Positions 28,851 through 38,383 of a DNA stretch of 57,065 nt are shown here, in pieces (position 1 is the first letter of the stretch; every line of letters starts with the position of its first letter). Source of the DNA: Sunxiuqinia dokdonensis (lineage in GTDB: Bacteria > Bacteroidota > Bacteroidia > Bacteroidales > Prolixibacteraceae). A program made the translations under genes and the position numbers. The notes under the pieces are model-generated. The model did no database searches, was not told the DNA's origin, and was given only the letters and a program-made list of their open reading frames with translations. The stretch is taken from NCBI RefSeq assembly GCF_001270965.1, contig NZ_LGIA01000170.1, positions 1 through 57,065 of the forward strand, written 5' to 3'.

Positions 28851-29768
28851 ATGCCATTAAATATACCAGACCAACTACCTGCCATTGAATTGCTTCGCGA
28901 AGAAAACATCTTCGTGATCGACAAAACAAAGGCCTCTCATCAGGATATCCGTCCGTTGAAAATTGTCATTCTGAACCTGATGCCTTTGAAAATATCGACG
29001 GAAACCGACTTGTTGCGTTTGCTGTCGAACACCCCGCTTCAGGTTGAAATTGATTTTTTGAAGATCAAGGGACACAAGCACAAAAACACCTCGGCAGAGC
29101 ACATGCGGGCGTTTTACACCACCTTCGACAAAATCAGGAAAAACAAGTACGATGGCATGATCATTACGGGTGCTCCGGTAGAACAACTTCCGTTTGAAGA
29201 AGTAACTTACTGGGACGAAATGAAGGAAATTCTCGATTGGTCCGCCCATCACGTGACCTCATCCTTGTTTATTTGCTGGGGATCGCAGGCGGCGCTGTAC
29301 CATTTTTATGGCATTCCGAAGTACAGCCTCGACAAAAAGATGTTTGGCGTGTTTAAGCACCGCGTGTCAGATAATAAAATACCAATTTTCAGAGGTTTTG
29401 ACGACGAGTATTTTGTACCGCATTCCCGCCATACCGAAATCAGAAAAGAGGATATTGACAAGATTCCTGAGCTGGAAATCATTTCCACTTCCGAAGATTC
29501 GGGCGTGAATATGCTGATGGCCAAAAACGGGCGGCAATTCTTTATTACAGGGCATTCGGAATATTCGCGCAACACGCTGAGCAATGAATATTTTCGCGAC
29601 CTGAAGAAAAAACTTCCAATCGAAGTTCCGAAGAATTATTTTCCGAATGACGATCCGGCTGAAAAACCAAACATGAAGTGGCGATCGGCAGCCAACCTGC
29701 TGTTCACCAACTGGCTGAATTACTACGTTTACCAGGAAACCCCGTATAATTTGGATGACATTGGGTAA
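28851..29768 (+). CDS. metA: Homoserine O-acetyltransferase (MetA family, acetyl-CoA type)
   Basis: 305 residues, close to E. coli MetA (309), and the key residues fall at the same numbers: nucleophile Cys142 in FICWGSQA, His235 and Glu237 in TGHSEYSR. Residue 111, which decides the acyl donor, is Glu (GAPVEQLPF); Glu111 enzymes use acetyl-CoA whereas Gly111 enzymes use succinyl-CoA. The product is therefore O-acetylhomoserine, the substrate of the MetY encoded just upstream. Last gene of the leader-aspartokinase-metY-metA operon. Confidence 0.93.
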   Translation: MPLNIPDQLPAIELLREENIFVIDKTKASHQDIRPLKIVILNLMPLKISTETDLLRLLSNTPLQVEIDFLKIKGHKHKNTSAEHMRAFYTTFDKIRKNKYDGMIITGAPVEQLPFEEVTYWDEMKEILDWSAHHVTSSLFICWGSQAALYHFYGIPKYSLDKKMFGVFKHRVSDNKIPIFRGFDDEYFVPHSRHTEIRKEDIDKIPELEIISTSEDSGVNMLMAKNGRQFFITGHSEYSRNTLSNEYFRDLKKKLPIEVPKNYFPNDDPAEKPNMKWRSAANLLFTNWLNYYVYQETPYNLDDIG

Positions 29769-29822
29769 GGGTACTGATTTCTTGACTCCTGAATATTTAT
29801 TAATTTTAGGGGAACCAAAAAA

Positions 29823-30488
29823 ATGAGAATCATGTCAGAAAAGAAAAAAATAGCCGTTGTCCTTTCAGGAAGCGGCGTATACGACGGATCGGAAATACAC
29901 GAAACCACCTTGACCATGCTGGCCATTGCGCGCCAGGGAGCCAGTTATGAACTCTTCGCTCCCAACGTGGATCAAGCCCACGTTATCAACCACCTGACCG
30001 GCGAGGAAATGTCCGAAACCCGGAATGTGCTGGTTGAATCGGCCCGCATTGCACGCGGTAAAATTGCCGATTTAAAGACTTATGAGGCCAGCCAGTTCGA
30101 TGCACTGGTATTTCCCGGAGGATTTGGAGCAGCCAAGAACCTCTGCACGTTCGCTTTCGACGGGCCAAACTGCACCGTCAACGAAGACGTAGAAGAGGCC
30201 ATTCGGCAGACCGTGGCGGCAAACAAGCCAATTGGGGCCCTTTGCATTGCCCCGGCGGTTATTACGCGAATTTTGAAGGACGTGGAAGTGACCATTGGAA
30301 ATGACTCGGGCACGGCAGGCGCCATCGAAAAAATGGGCGGAACTCACACCAACGCGACACATGGCGAAGTGGTTTTCGACCCGAAATACAACATTTACAC
30401 CACACCTTGTTATATGCTTGATGCCACCATTGACCAAATTGCAGATGGAGCCGAAAATATCATTCAAGCCATTTTAAAATCGCTCTAG
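29823..30488 (+). CDS. elbB: ElbB-type glyoxalase-like protein (DJ-1/PfpI superfamily)
   Basis: 221 residues (218 if it starts at the second Met, 29832). The opening VVLSGSGVYDGSEIHE and the nucleophile elbow GALCIAPAV, with Cys at the turn, match ElbB (YhbL), a class I glutamine-amidotransferase-fold protein with glyoxalase activity in vitro; the old link to isoprenoid synthesis is unproven. It starts 54 bp after metA and could be read through from the methionine operon, but no functional link is evident. Confidence 0.9.
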   Translation: MRIMSEKKKIAVVLSGSGVYDGSEIHETTLTMLAIARQGASYELFAPNVDQAHVINHLTGEEMSETRNVLVESARIARGKIADLKTYEASQFDALVFPGGFGAAKNLCTFAFDGPNCTVNEDVEEAIRQTVAANKPIGALCIAPAVITRILKDVEVTIGNDSGTAGAIEKMGGTHTNATHGEVVFDPKYNIYTTPCYMLDATIDQIADGAENIIQAILKSL

Positions 30489-30497
30489 CGAACTTTT

Positions 30498-32429
30498 TCA
30501 TTTGGTTGAAATTATTTTAAACTCGGTACGGCGGTTTTCAGCCCGGCCCTGTTCTGTTTCGTTGGTGGCAACCGGAACTGTAAAACCGTAGCCATAAAAA
30601 CTCAAACGCCCCTGCTCCACCCCATTTTCAACCAAATAATCGTAAACCGACCGAGCCCGGTTTTCCGACAATTCCTGGTTCATTTCGGCACTGCCAATCG
30701 AATCGGTATGCCCGCCAATCTCAATATTGACCTGTGAATTATTCCCCAGAAATTCCACCAGCTTATCGAGTTCAGCTTTCGATTGGCTCAGCAAAGTGTA
30801 CTTTCCACTTTCGAAAAAGATATTACGCAAAACAGTGGCCTTGCCAATTTCAATGGCACTAAGCGGAATATCCAATAAAATGGGATCTTCCACTTCGCGA
30901 AGCTGTTTTAAGGCGAAGTTTTCGGAATGAAACAAATAGCCGTCTTTAGAAACATTAAAGGCATATTCCTTTCCAATTGGCAGGCACATTAAAAATTCGC
31001 CAAGCTCCCAGCACGATTCTGTTTTGGCAACCAATTCATTGCTATCCAGATCAATCAATTCGATATGGGCACACAAAGCTTGGCGGGTGGAGTCGTCGAA
31101 AACACGGCCTTGCACATACGAAACCGGAGTTGGCCTCACCGCCGGATACAATTCAAACTGATAAAGATCAAGCCCTTGGGAGCCGGGACGATCCGACGCA
31201 AAATAGGCCGTTAAACCGGCAGCATTCACAATCAGGCCCTGTTCATCGTTATGGGTATTAATCGGATACCCCATGTTTTCGGGTTTCTGCCAGCAGGAAT
31301 CACCTGTCAGGCGAGCGAAAAAAATATCGGAACCACCCAGGCCCGGATGCGTGTCCGAAGCAAAATAAAGCGTTGTCCCGTCAGCATGAATAAATGGCGA
31401 GGTTTCGTTGCCTGTCGTATTGATGGAGTCGCCCAAATTTTCCGGTTCACTCCACTGCGGCCCTCCCGACGAACTGAAGCCATTCAACCGGCAACGCCAA
31501 ATGTCCATGCCGCCTTTACCGCCTTTTCGATTCGTGGCAAAATACAGGTATTCGCCGTTTGCCGAAATGGAGGGCTGAGACTCCCAGGCACCTGAATTAA
31601 CCGGTTCTCCTGCATTTTGTGGTATTGACCACCGCCCACTCCTATTTCTCGAATAGTAAATGTCGCAACTGCCGTAACCATCACTTCGCGAACAAGCAGT
31701 AAAAAAAAGCAGTTTCCCGTCAGCCGAAATGCTTTGTGCTCCTTCATTATTCGGGGTGTTGATTGCCTGCATGGGCTGTGATTCCAGCCAAACGCCCTGT
31801 TCATTTGCCGACATGTAAAAATCTTCCTGGTATCGAAGCGAAGCGGCTCCTGATGCCGGATTAAGCCTGGTAAAAACCAGTATCTTTCCGTCTACTGTCA
31901 GACTTGGCCAATAGTCATTGTATTCTGAATTGACTTTGTCGCCCAAACTTACGGCATCCATTTCGACCGCGCGCTTGTATAATGAAATGGCAAATTGGCA
32001 GTCTTGAATCTTGGCTTGCGCATTCTCATAAAACGGATGATTGGAAGAAGCTAAGTTGATAAAAGCTTGATAAGCATCCAGCGCTTTTTGATATTCGCCA
32101 ATACGAAAACTGGCGTTTCCCAATACATAGTTGATTTTGGCAGTATGTTCAGACTCCAACGCCAATGCCTTCTCGAGATAAACAATCTGCAAGCTATCCG
32201 CTTTTGTTTCATTGTAAATATCGGCCATCAGCAACATGGCTTCCAGAAAGCCACCATCGGCCTTCAAGGCCTTTTCCAGGTCTTCGATGGCCGCGCTGTT
32301 CTCACCCTGCTGAAAGAGCGTCGTCGCATTGTTAAAAAATTTCTCTGCCTTCTTACTCGAAGTTGATAAATTCTGTCCATTGACAACGAAAACCAGGCAG
32401 AAAGCAAAAATGGTCGTTAGTAGCTTCAT
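30498..32429 (-). CDS. PorE-like protein: TPR, PD40 propeller, CRD and OmpA domains
   Basis: 643 residues. Domains in order: signal peptide (about 1-18), TPR repeats (about 25-155), WD40-like PD40 beta-propeller (about 175-425, blades such as LLFFTACSRSDGYGSCDIYY), a carboxypeptidase-regulatory-like fold (about 435-510), and a C-terminal OmpA peptidoglycan-binding domain (about 530-643, GGHTDSIGS and NRARSVYDYL). This is the layout of PorE, a lipoprotein of the type IX secretion system that links it to peptidoglycan; the leader here lacks a clear lipobox, and the family has many paralogues, so the T9SS role is only probable. Confidence 0.8.
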   Translation of the reverse strand: MKLLTTIFAFCLVFVVNGQNLSTSSKKAEKFFNNATTLFQQGENSAAIEDLEKALKADGGFLEAMLLMADIYNETKADSLQIVYLEKALALESEHTAKINYVLGNASFRIGEYQKALDAYQAFINLASSNHPFYENAQAKIQDCQFAISLYKRAVEMDAVSLGDKVNSEYNDYWPSLTVDGKILVFTRLNPASGAASLRYQEDFYMSANEQGVWLESQPMQAINTPNNEGAQSISADGKLLFFTACSRSDGYGSCDIYYSRNRSGRWSIPQNAGEPVNSGAWESQPSISANGEYLYFATNRKGGKGGMDIWRCRLNGFSSSGGPQWSEPENLGDSINTTGNETSPFIHADGTTLYFASDTHPGLGGSDIFFARLTGDSCWQKPENMGYPINTHNDEQGLIVNAAGLTAYFASDRPGSQGLDLYQFELYPAVRPTPVSYVQGRVFDDSTRQALCAHIELIDLDSNELVAKTESCWELGEFLMCLPIGKEYAFNVSKDGYLFHSENFALKQLREVEDPILLDIPLSAIEIGKATVLRNIFFESGKYTLLSQSKAELDKLVEFLGNNSQVNIEIGGHTDSIGSAEMNQELSENRARSVYDYLVENGVEQGRLSFYGYGFTVPVATNETEQGRAENRRTEFKIISTK

Positions 32430-32530
32430 GGCTCCACGTGTTCTTTTTCGGTTTTATTTGAAGGCCTAATTTCATAAATTTTTAACAGAATATCATCAAA
32501 GAATCAGGATTCCATACGAAAATATCGAAT

Positions 32531-33805
32531 TTGGCGCCGCTACTGTTCACCACAACCAAAATCAAACGCAGAATATCCTTACTTTTGAGCCCTGAAAATC
32601 AAGAAAAATTGAACCAATTGCGAAAGATATTTCATTTCAACCCAACCTGTGAGCTGGCCATTGCCAACGGTTCAGCCCATTATCAGGCGCCCGCCATCCT
32701 TCGCGAATTTGAAGAAGAACTGGCTCCTATTCTGAGCCTTTTTGCTTCTGACAATGATCACGTTTTAAAGGAAAAGCCGCTCCCCGATCAATTCATCGCA
32801 CAAATGGCCGAACTGGGTCTTTCAAGTGCCGCATATCTGTCGAAAGCACAATCACAGGAGTTGGTAAAAACCGAGCCTGTCTGTTTGCAACCGTGGGGAT
32901 GGAGCCCGGCCGAATTAAATTTTCTGGCTGGATACCATGAGCTTCCCGAGGTACAGGCACAGCATCGGCGAATTGCCCACAGCGATCTTTTCCAACGCAA
33001 ACATGCGGTGCAGTTTAACAACGAATTTTTGGATGAAAATCCACAGTCTTTTTTCCCACGAAAAGAAGAGCGGCCCCAGTTACTCCGTTCGCTTGAAGCC
33101 GTTGAACATTACCTACTGAAACACCCGAAAATTGTACTTAAATCGCCGCTAAGCTCGAGTGGACGCGGCTTGCAGGTCATTCGAAAAAGGAATCTGAACG
33201 ACTCAAACAAACGCTGGATTAAAACCACACTGGACCAGCAAGGCTATTTGGTTGCTGAGCCCTTATTCAATAAACAAGCGGATTTATCCTTTCAGTTTGA
33301 ATTGTTGCCAGAGAGAGAAGTGGTCTTCCTGGGAGTCAGTTTCTTTCAAACCAACAAAAACGGGCAATACCTGGGCCATCACATCAATCCGACAAGCGAG
33401 CTGGTTTATCGGTATTTTAAACAGGACGAGTTAAACACAATTGCCGACGGATTAACGAAGCAGCTGAAGAAAAGCTGTTTTCATCAGCTTTATCAAGGTT
33501 TTTTGGGTATCGATGCCTTGATTTACGAAGCAGAGGAACAGATCAAAATTCAACCCTGTCTGGAAATCAACCCGCGCTTCAATATGGGTGTTTTAAGCCA
33601 AGCGATTGAGCGGAAGATTCATGCAGAAAGCAGCGGTGTCTTTCAAACTTATTATCACCCCAAAACCTCCTACCTTGATTTTGCAGAAGAGCAGACAAAA
33701 AGTAATCCGCCTGTAACAACGGATGAACGATTGAGAAAAGGTTTTGTTTCCCTCACCGCTCCTGGAAAAAGCAGCCGGTTTGGCGCTTATATTCTGCTAT
33801 TTTAA
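32531..33805 (+). CDS. ATP-grasp-like protein of unknown function
   Basis: 424 residues starting at TTG 32531; no ATG is in frame between the upstream stop (32483) and there. Two segments suggest an ATP-grasp fold: K204-SPLSSSGRGLQV (nucleotide-binding loop) and E345-INPRFNMG (metal-binding Glu/Asn/Arg). ATP-grasp enzymes ligate a carboxylate to an amine via an acyl phosphate; the substrate here is not predictable. The N-terminal 200 residues match nothing I recognise. It converges with and overlaps the response-regulator gene by 9 bp. Confidence 0.65.
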   Translation: MAPLLFTTTKIKRRISLLLSPENQEKLNQLRKIFHFNPTCELAIANGSAHYQAPAILREFEEELAPILSLFASDNDHVLKEKPLPDQFIAQMAELGLSSAAYLSKAQSQELVKTEPVCLQPWGWSPAELNFLAGYHELPEVQAQHRRIAHSDLFQRKHAVQFNNEFLDENPQSFFPRKEERPQLLRSLEAVEHYLLKHPKIVLKSPLSSSGRGLQVIRKRNLNDSNKRWIKTTLDQQGYLVAEPLFNKQADLSFQFELLPEREVVFLGVSFFQTNKNGQYLGHHINPTSELVYRYFKQDELNTIADGLTKQLKKSCFHQLYQGFLGIDALIYEAEEQIKIQPCLEINPRFNMGVLSQAIERKIHAESSGVFQTYYHPKTSYLDFAEEQTKSNPPVTTDERLRKGFVSLTAPGKSSRFGAYILLF

Positions 33806-34189
33806 ATACCGGTTCAGCACTTCAAACAGCGAATTCAGGCGAATTGGCTTCGCTAAAAACTCGTCGCATCCTGCCTCGACGCTTCGCTTTTCCTCGCCTG
33901 ATAAAATGTAGGCACTTTGCGCCACAACGAGAACCTCAGGACGCATCGACTTGATTCGCTGGGTGGCTTCAAAACCATCCATTTCAGGCATATTTAAATC
34001 CATCAAAACCAAATCGATCTGCTTGTTTTCACCGAAAATACGAATGGCTTCCTTTCCATTTCCAGCCGACAAGGTGCTGACGCCATACTTATGCAAAGCA
34101 GCCCTAAAATAGCTGTCACTGTTCTCGTTATCCTCAACGATAAGAACTGTTTTCCCAGAAAAAACATCATTGATACTCGCCATAGCCAT
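33797..34189 (-). CDS. Single-domain response regulator (CheY-like receiver)
   Basis: 130 residues, receiver domain only. The acidic pocket (Glu19/Asp20), phosphorylated Asp64 in LVLMDLNMPEMDG, Ser92 in the switch position and Lys114 in FLAKPI are all present. Without an output domain it must work by protein contact, for example in a phosphorelay or by docking on a hybrid kinase. No kinase lies nearby, so the partner is encoded elsewhere. Confidence 0.92.
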   Translation of the reverse strand: MAMASINDVFSGKTVLIVEDNENSDSYFRAALHKYGVSTLSAGNGKEAIRIFGENKQIDLVLMDLNMPEMDGFEATQRIKSMRPEVLVVAQSAYILSGEEKRSVEAGCDEFLAKPIRLNSLFEVLNRYLK

Positions 34190-34299
34190 TGATTATTTTT
34201 TGAAAAGTTACGCAAAAAATTAAACTATCAAGTCAAATGCTTTTGCACAACATCATTCAGATCATTTGTTTTAAACAGTTTCTTATTAACAGGAACATA

Positions 34300-34336
34300 A
34301 AAAAACTGTTCAAATAAAACGTTTGAACAGTTTTTT
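34300..34336 (-). terminator. Intrinsic terminator of the thioredoxin-like gene
   Basis: Perfect 15-bp stem, left arm 34300-34314 and right arm 34322-34336 (core ACTGTTC/GAACAGT), seven-base loop, with A6/T6 ends. It lies 45 bp past the stop at 34381 and can act in both directions. Confidence 0.9.
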
Positions 34337-34380
34337 GTATTTTAAAATCGACCGACTAAAAACTTCCAGATAGGCTCATC

Positions 34381-34983
34381 CTATTCCTTCTTCCGCTTAA
34401 TGCTGCAACCAATTGGCTTGGTTTCGGTCTGCGCAATTTCGGCACCTGCAGCAAGATTGGCAATGGCCGTTTTCAAGTAGGCTTTTTTAACTCCGGATGC
34501 ATCGTCGTAGTTATCATCGATCGCTCCTTTGTAAACCAGTTGGTAATCCTTGTCGAAAAGAAAAACATGCGGCGTGGTTTGACCACCAAAAGCGTTGGCC
34601 AGCAAGCTGTTTTCATCAACAAGGTACGGGAAGTTATAAGCCTTCTCTTTGGCATGCTTTTTCATCGCTTCGTACGAATCAACGCCATCGCGATTACCAT
34701 AATTGGAGTTGACCACCACCATGCCCACATTGTGATCATCTGCCCATTTCTTTAAACCATTGTAACGGTCTTCCCATTTAATTACAAAGGGACAGGTATT
34801 ACACGAAAAAATCAGTACCAGACCATTTTCATCAAGCGCATCGTCAAGCGACATTTTTTCGCCCGAAACGTCCAGCATTTTTACTGCCGTGTGCCTGGCT
34901 TTGTCGCCAATTTCCAAATGGGGTTCCCCCGCATAAGCAAGAAAACCAGTAACAATCAAAATAAAAGATAACAAGGTTTTCAT
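34381..34983 (-). CDS. Periplasmic thioredoxin-like (AhpC/TSA-type) protein
   Basis: 200 residues from ATG 34983, chosen because it begins a clean signal peptide (MKTLLSFILIVTGFLAYAGE); the frame is open 38 codons further up and would overlap pdxH. The thioredoxin fold has the redox pair C61-N-T-C64 in IFSCNTCPFVIKW and a late cis-Pro region (GQTTPHVFLF). The family occurs widely in Bacteroidota as a redoxin-domain protein; peroxidase or disulfide-exchange activity is possible. The C-terminal Lys/Arg tail contains one more Cys. Confidence 0.85.
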   Translation of the reverse strand: MKTLLSFILIVTGFLAYAGEPHLEIGDKARHTAVKMLDVSGEKMSLDDALDENGLVLIFSCNTCPFVIKWEDRYNGLKKWADDHNVGMVVVNSNYGNRDGVDSYEAMKKHAKEKAYNFPYLVDENSLLANAFGGQTTPHVFLFDKDYQLVYKGAIDDNYDDASGVKKAYLKTAIANLAAGAEIAQTETKPIGCSIKRKKE

Positions 34984-35061
34984 ATCTGCATTCATATTGG
35001 TTATGAAAGAATAACAAAACCTTTTTGCAAGTTGTTTGTAAATAAATCTAAACAACTGTAA

Positions 35062-35694
35062 ATGCTTAGAGAAATCCGAAATAATTACCAAAAACACAAG
35101 TTAGAAGAAGCCAAATTGCCGGAAGATCCAATCGCATTGTTTGATTATTGGCTGAAAGAAGCGATTAAAGAAAAGGTGCAAGAGCCCACAGCAATGGTTG
35201 TGGCCACCGCGGCTGACGGCATTCCGGATGCAAGAATTGTGTTGCTGAAAGAAATTAGCGACGGGAATTTTCATTTTTACACCAACTACCACAGCACCAA
35301 AGGTCGCCAACTGGCCACCAACCCCCATGTCGCACTCAATTTTTTCTGGCCTGAATTGGAACGACAGGTTCGAGTAAAAGGGACCACATCAAAAGTGAAC
35401 GATGCGCTTTCGGAAGAATATTTCAATACCCGACCACGCGAAAGTCAGCTGGGGGCATGGGCCTCGGCCCAAAGCGAAACCTTGACGAACCGTCAGCAAT
35501 TAGAGCAAAAATACGAGGAGCTGGAAAAACATTATGAAGGCGAAGTCATCCCCAAACCAGCACATTGGGGAGGCTACCAGGTTGAGCCTTTCGAAATTGA
35601 ATTTTGGCAGGGCCGTCCGGGCAGACTCCACGATCGGATTCAATATCAGAAAAATGCACAAGGTCAGTGGACATTCAGAAGACTTTCTCCTTGA
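35062..35694 (+). CDS. pdxH: Pyridoxamine 5'-phosphate oxidase
   Basis: 210 residues (E. coli 218), split-barrel FMN enzyme. Signature segments: PTAMVVATAADGIPDARIVLLK, FYTNYHSTKGRQL (FMN phosphate contacts), ALNFFWPELERQVRVKG, and the C-terminal GRPGRLHDRI with the substrate-binding Arg and His. It oxidises pyridoxine or pyridoxamine phosphate to PLP in the last step of vitamin B6 synthesis and salvage. It is divergent from the thioredoxin-like gene, with about 78 bp between the starts. Confidence 0.95.
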   Translation: MLREIRNNYQKHKLEEAKLPEDPIALFDYWLKEAIKEKVQEPTAMVVATAADGIPDARIVLLKEISDGNFHFYTNYHSTKGRQLATNPHVALNFFWPELERQVRVKGTTSKVNDALSEEYFNTRPRESQLGAWASAQSETLTNRQQLEQKYEELEKHYEGEVIPKPAHWGGYQVEPFEIEFWQGRPGRLHDRIQYQKNAQGQWTFRRLSP

Positions 35695-35750
35695 GACTAA
35701 GACTTTGCGTTCGAGCATTTTGATTAAAAACATAGATATTTGATAGAATA

Positions 35751-36644
35751 ATGAAGTTTGGAAAAGTTGACCATCCAGAGCACGTTGATTTCGCGTTGCC
35801 CCACGATCATCCCGGAACAAAAGTGATTCTTGAAAACACGACAGCCGACCAGAGATTAACGGTTTATGTTGGCTGTGCAAAATGGAACCGTCAGGATTTG
35901 AAGGGATTCTATCCGAGAGGCACAAAAGATGAATTGGCTTATTATGCCACTCAGTTCAACTCAATTGAATTGAATGCGACATTCTACCGGATGTTCGATT
36001 CGGAACAAATAAAAAACTGGCGGGACAAAACCCCGGCAGACTTTAAGTTTTTCCCAAAAATAACCCAATCAATCAGCCATATGCGACGATTGAACAATGT
36101 AGAACAACTAACCGAGGCCTATTGCGACAACATTGTTCATTTTGAAGAAAAACTGGGGATGGTTTTTCTCCAATTGCACAACAATTTTGGTTACAAAAAT
36201 TTTGATCGACTAGCCTCGTTCGTTGAGAAATTCCCCAAAGCCATTCCGCTGGCTACCGAAGTTCGACACCACGAATGGTTTGATGACGAAAAGGCTTCCC
36301 GCGCGTATTATGATTTACTTGAAAAACACCACGTGACCAATATTTTAGTTGACACGGCTGGCCGACGAGATTTACTTCATATGCGCCTCACTACGCCTAC
36401 TGCTTTTGTCCGCTTTGTCGGTGCCAATCATCCCGACAGCGAATACAAACGACTGGATGACTGGGTGGATCGGTTGGAGCATTGGGTTGGTTTGGGTTTA
36501 AAGAACATCTATTTTTTCGTTCACCAAAACCTGGAAAAGGAATCTCCTACCCTTTCGGCTTATTTCATCAACAAAATAAACGAACGACTTGGAACGAACT
36601 TAAAACCACCAACCCTTCCAAACGCAAGCGGGAGCTTGTTTTAA
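35751..36644 (+). CDS. DUF72-domain TIM-barrel protein (YecE-like)
   Basis: 297 residues. DUF72 features: VYVGCAKWNR with RGTKDELAYYATQFNSIELN, then FYRMF, FKFFPKITQSISH, and VRFVGANH. The family adopts a TIM-barrel fold of unknown activity; it is 57 bp behind pdxH. The stop codon lies inside a GC-rich hairpin (36627-36656). Confidence 0.88.
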   Translation: MKFGKVDHPEHVDFALPHDHPGTKVILENTTADQRLTVYVGCAKWNRQDLKGFYPRGTKDELAYYATQFNSIELNATFYRMFDSEQIKNWRDKTPADFKFFPKITQSISHMRRLNNVEQLTEAYCDNIVHFEEKLGMVFLQLHNNFGYKNFDRLASFVEKFPKAIPLATEVRHHEWFDDEKASRAYYDLLEKHHVTNILVDTAGRRDLLHMRLTTPTAFVRFVGANHPDSEYKRLDDWVDRLEHWVGLGLKNIYFFVHQNLEKESPTLSAYFINKINERLGTNLKPPTLPNASGSLF

Positions 36645-36656
36645 CAAACTCCCGCT
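36627..36656. terminator. Hairpin at the end of the DUF72 gene, between it and araB
   Basis: AGCGGGAG (36627-36634) pairs with CTCCCGCT (36649-36656), with inner TTGT/ACAA. It spans the DUF72 stop. The T runs are poor on both sides, so terminator function is moderate. Confidence 0.5.
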
Positions 36657-36683
36657 CAACTATTTTGTACCGAAATAATGATT

Positions 36684-38363
36684 TTACTTTTCTGTAAGCT
36701 TTTCTTCGATGAAGCCTCCCAAAGCCAGATAATCTTCGTACAGTTTCTGGTATTTGGCAACATTCTCCGGAATTGGATGATATTCTTGTTCGAAACCACC
36801 GCCCATTTTTTTCTGAGCTTCATTTGTTGTGGCATACACACCGGCAACTACAGCGGCGGCCATGGCTGAACCCAAGGCACAAGCCTGCTCCGAGCGCGCC
36901 ACTTTGATGGGCATATTCAGCACATCGCAAACAATCTGCATCACCAATGTCGATTTTTTGGCCACACCGCCCAGGGCGATTACGCCGTCAATGCGAACGC
37001 CTTCGCTACGAAACCGATCAACTATGGCTTTTGAGCCAAACGCTGTAGCTTCAACCAAAGCACGGAAAATACGTGGCGCATCGGTTCCCAGGCTCAGGCC
37101 CGCAATGGCGCCTTTCAGGTTCTGGTTGGCATCCGGTGTCCGCCGTCCGTTCATCCAATCAATGGCCAGCACGCCACTTTCGCCAATACCAATTTTTTCG
37201 GCTTCTTTTGAAAGTTCGGCAATCATGTTATCAGCCATTTCATCAATCAAAGCCTGGCGCTGTTCGTCGATTACCAAACTGCTTTTCGCCAGAATTTGTT
37301 CGGCAGGCCACATCAGCAGGCGTTTAAACCAAGCATAAATATCACCAAAAGCCGACTGACCCGCTTCCATGCCCAGCATACCCGGGGTTATGGAGCCATC
37401 CACTTGTCCGCAAATTCCGGCCACGAGTTTATCGCCAACTTCTTCCATTGGCGCTACCAACATGTCGCAGGTTGACGTTCCCATCACCTTACTCAGATGG
37501 TAGGGTTCAATCTCGGCACCCAAAGCACCAAGATGCGCGTCGAATGCACCAACGCCGACAACAACATCAGTTGATAAACCCAGCTTGTCGGCCCACTCTT
37601 TGGAAAGCTTGCCAACCGCCACATCGCAGGTATAGGTCTCCTTGTATAAACGATCGCGCAAACCGCCCAACAGCGGATCTAGTGCGGTTAAAAATTCTTC
37701 GGAAGGCAAACCGTCAAACGCTTCGTGCCACATGGCTTTGTGGCCCGCAGCACAACGGCTTCGTTTTAACGTTTTGGGACGGGTATTTCCTACCAGCACT
37801 GCCGGAATCCAATCGCAATGCTCGACCCACGAATTGGCGGCCCGATAAACCGCAGGATCAACCCGCGATACGTGCAACAATTTAGCCCAAAACCACTCCG
37901 AAGAATAAACACCACCTTCAAACTTGGTGAAATCGATATCCCACTGGCGGGCCAAATCATTAATTTGATCGGCTTCCTTGACCGCCGTGTGGTCTTTCCA
38001 AAGAACGAACATGGCGTTGGGATTTTCCTCAAAACCAGGGGTTAATGACAGCGGCGTTCCTTTTTCATCGACCGCCACAGGGGTTGAACCAGTGGTATCA
38101 ACAGAGATTCCAACCACATTTTCAGCCACACCTTCCGGCGCCTGTTTCAAGGCTTCCACAATGGTGTACTCCAATCCTTCAAGGTAATCTTTCGGATGCT
38201 GGCGAAACTGGTTTTGTGCAGGATCGCAATACAGGCCTTTCTTCCAGCGGGGATATTCGAAAACCACACTGGCCACTTCTTCACCCGTCTCTACGTTCAC
38301 AATGAGCGAACGCACCGAGTCCGAACCGTAATCCAATCCGATCGTGTATTTTGCTTGTGTCAT
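36684..38363 (-). CDS. araB: L-ribulokinase
   Basis: 559 residues, FGGY-type carbohydrate kinase. The first ATPase motif is IGLDYGSDSVRSLIVN; the second-domain DWMNGRRTPDANQN segment and the late ALGGVAKKSTLVMQ adenosine motif are typical of AraB. It phosphorylates L-ribulose to L-ribulose 5-phosphate with ATP. Last gene of the arabinose operon, 20 bp after araD. Confidence 0.95.
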   Translation of the reverse strand: MTQAKYTIGLDYGSDSVRSLIVNVETGEEVASVVFEYPRWKKGLYCDPAQNQFRQHPKDYLEGLEYTIVEALKQAPEGVAENVVGISVDTTGSTPVAVDEKGTPLSLTPGFEENPNAMFVLWKDHTAVKEADQINDLARQWDIDFTKFEGGVYSSEWFWAKLLHVSRVDPAVYRAANSWVEHCDWIPAVLVGNTRPKTLKRSRCAAGHKAMWHEAFDGLPSEEFLTALDPLLGGLRDRLYKETYTCDVAVGKLSKEWADKLGLSTDVVVGVGAFDAHLGALGAEIEPYHLSKVMGTSTCDMLVAPMEEVGDKLVAGICGQVDGSITPGMLGMEAGQSAFGDIYAWFKRLLMWPAEQILAKSSLVIDEQRQALIDEMADNMIAELSKEAEKIGIGESGVLAIDWMNGRRTPDANQNLKGAIAGLSLGTDAPRIFRALVEATAFGSKAIVDRFRSEGVRIDGVIALGGVAKKSTLVMQIVCDVLNMPIKVARSEQACALGSAMAAAVVAGVYATTNEAQKKMGGGFEQEYHPIPENVAKYQKLYEDYLALGGFIEEKLTEK

Positions 38364-38383
38364 TTTAATTCAATTTTTAGTTT

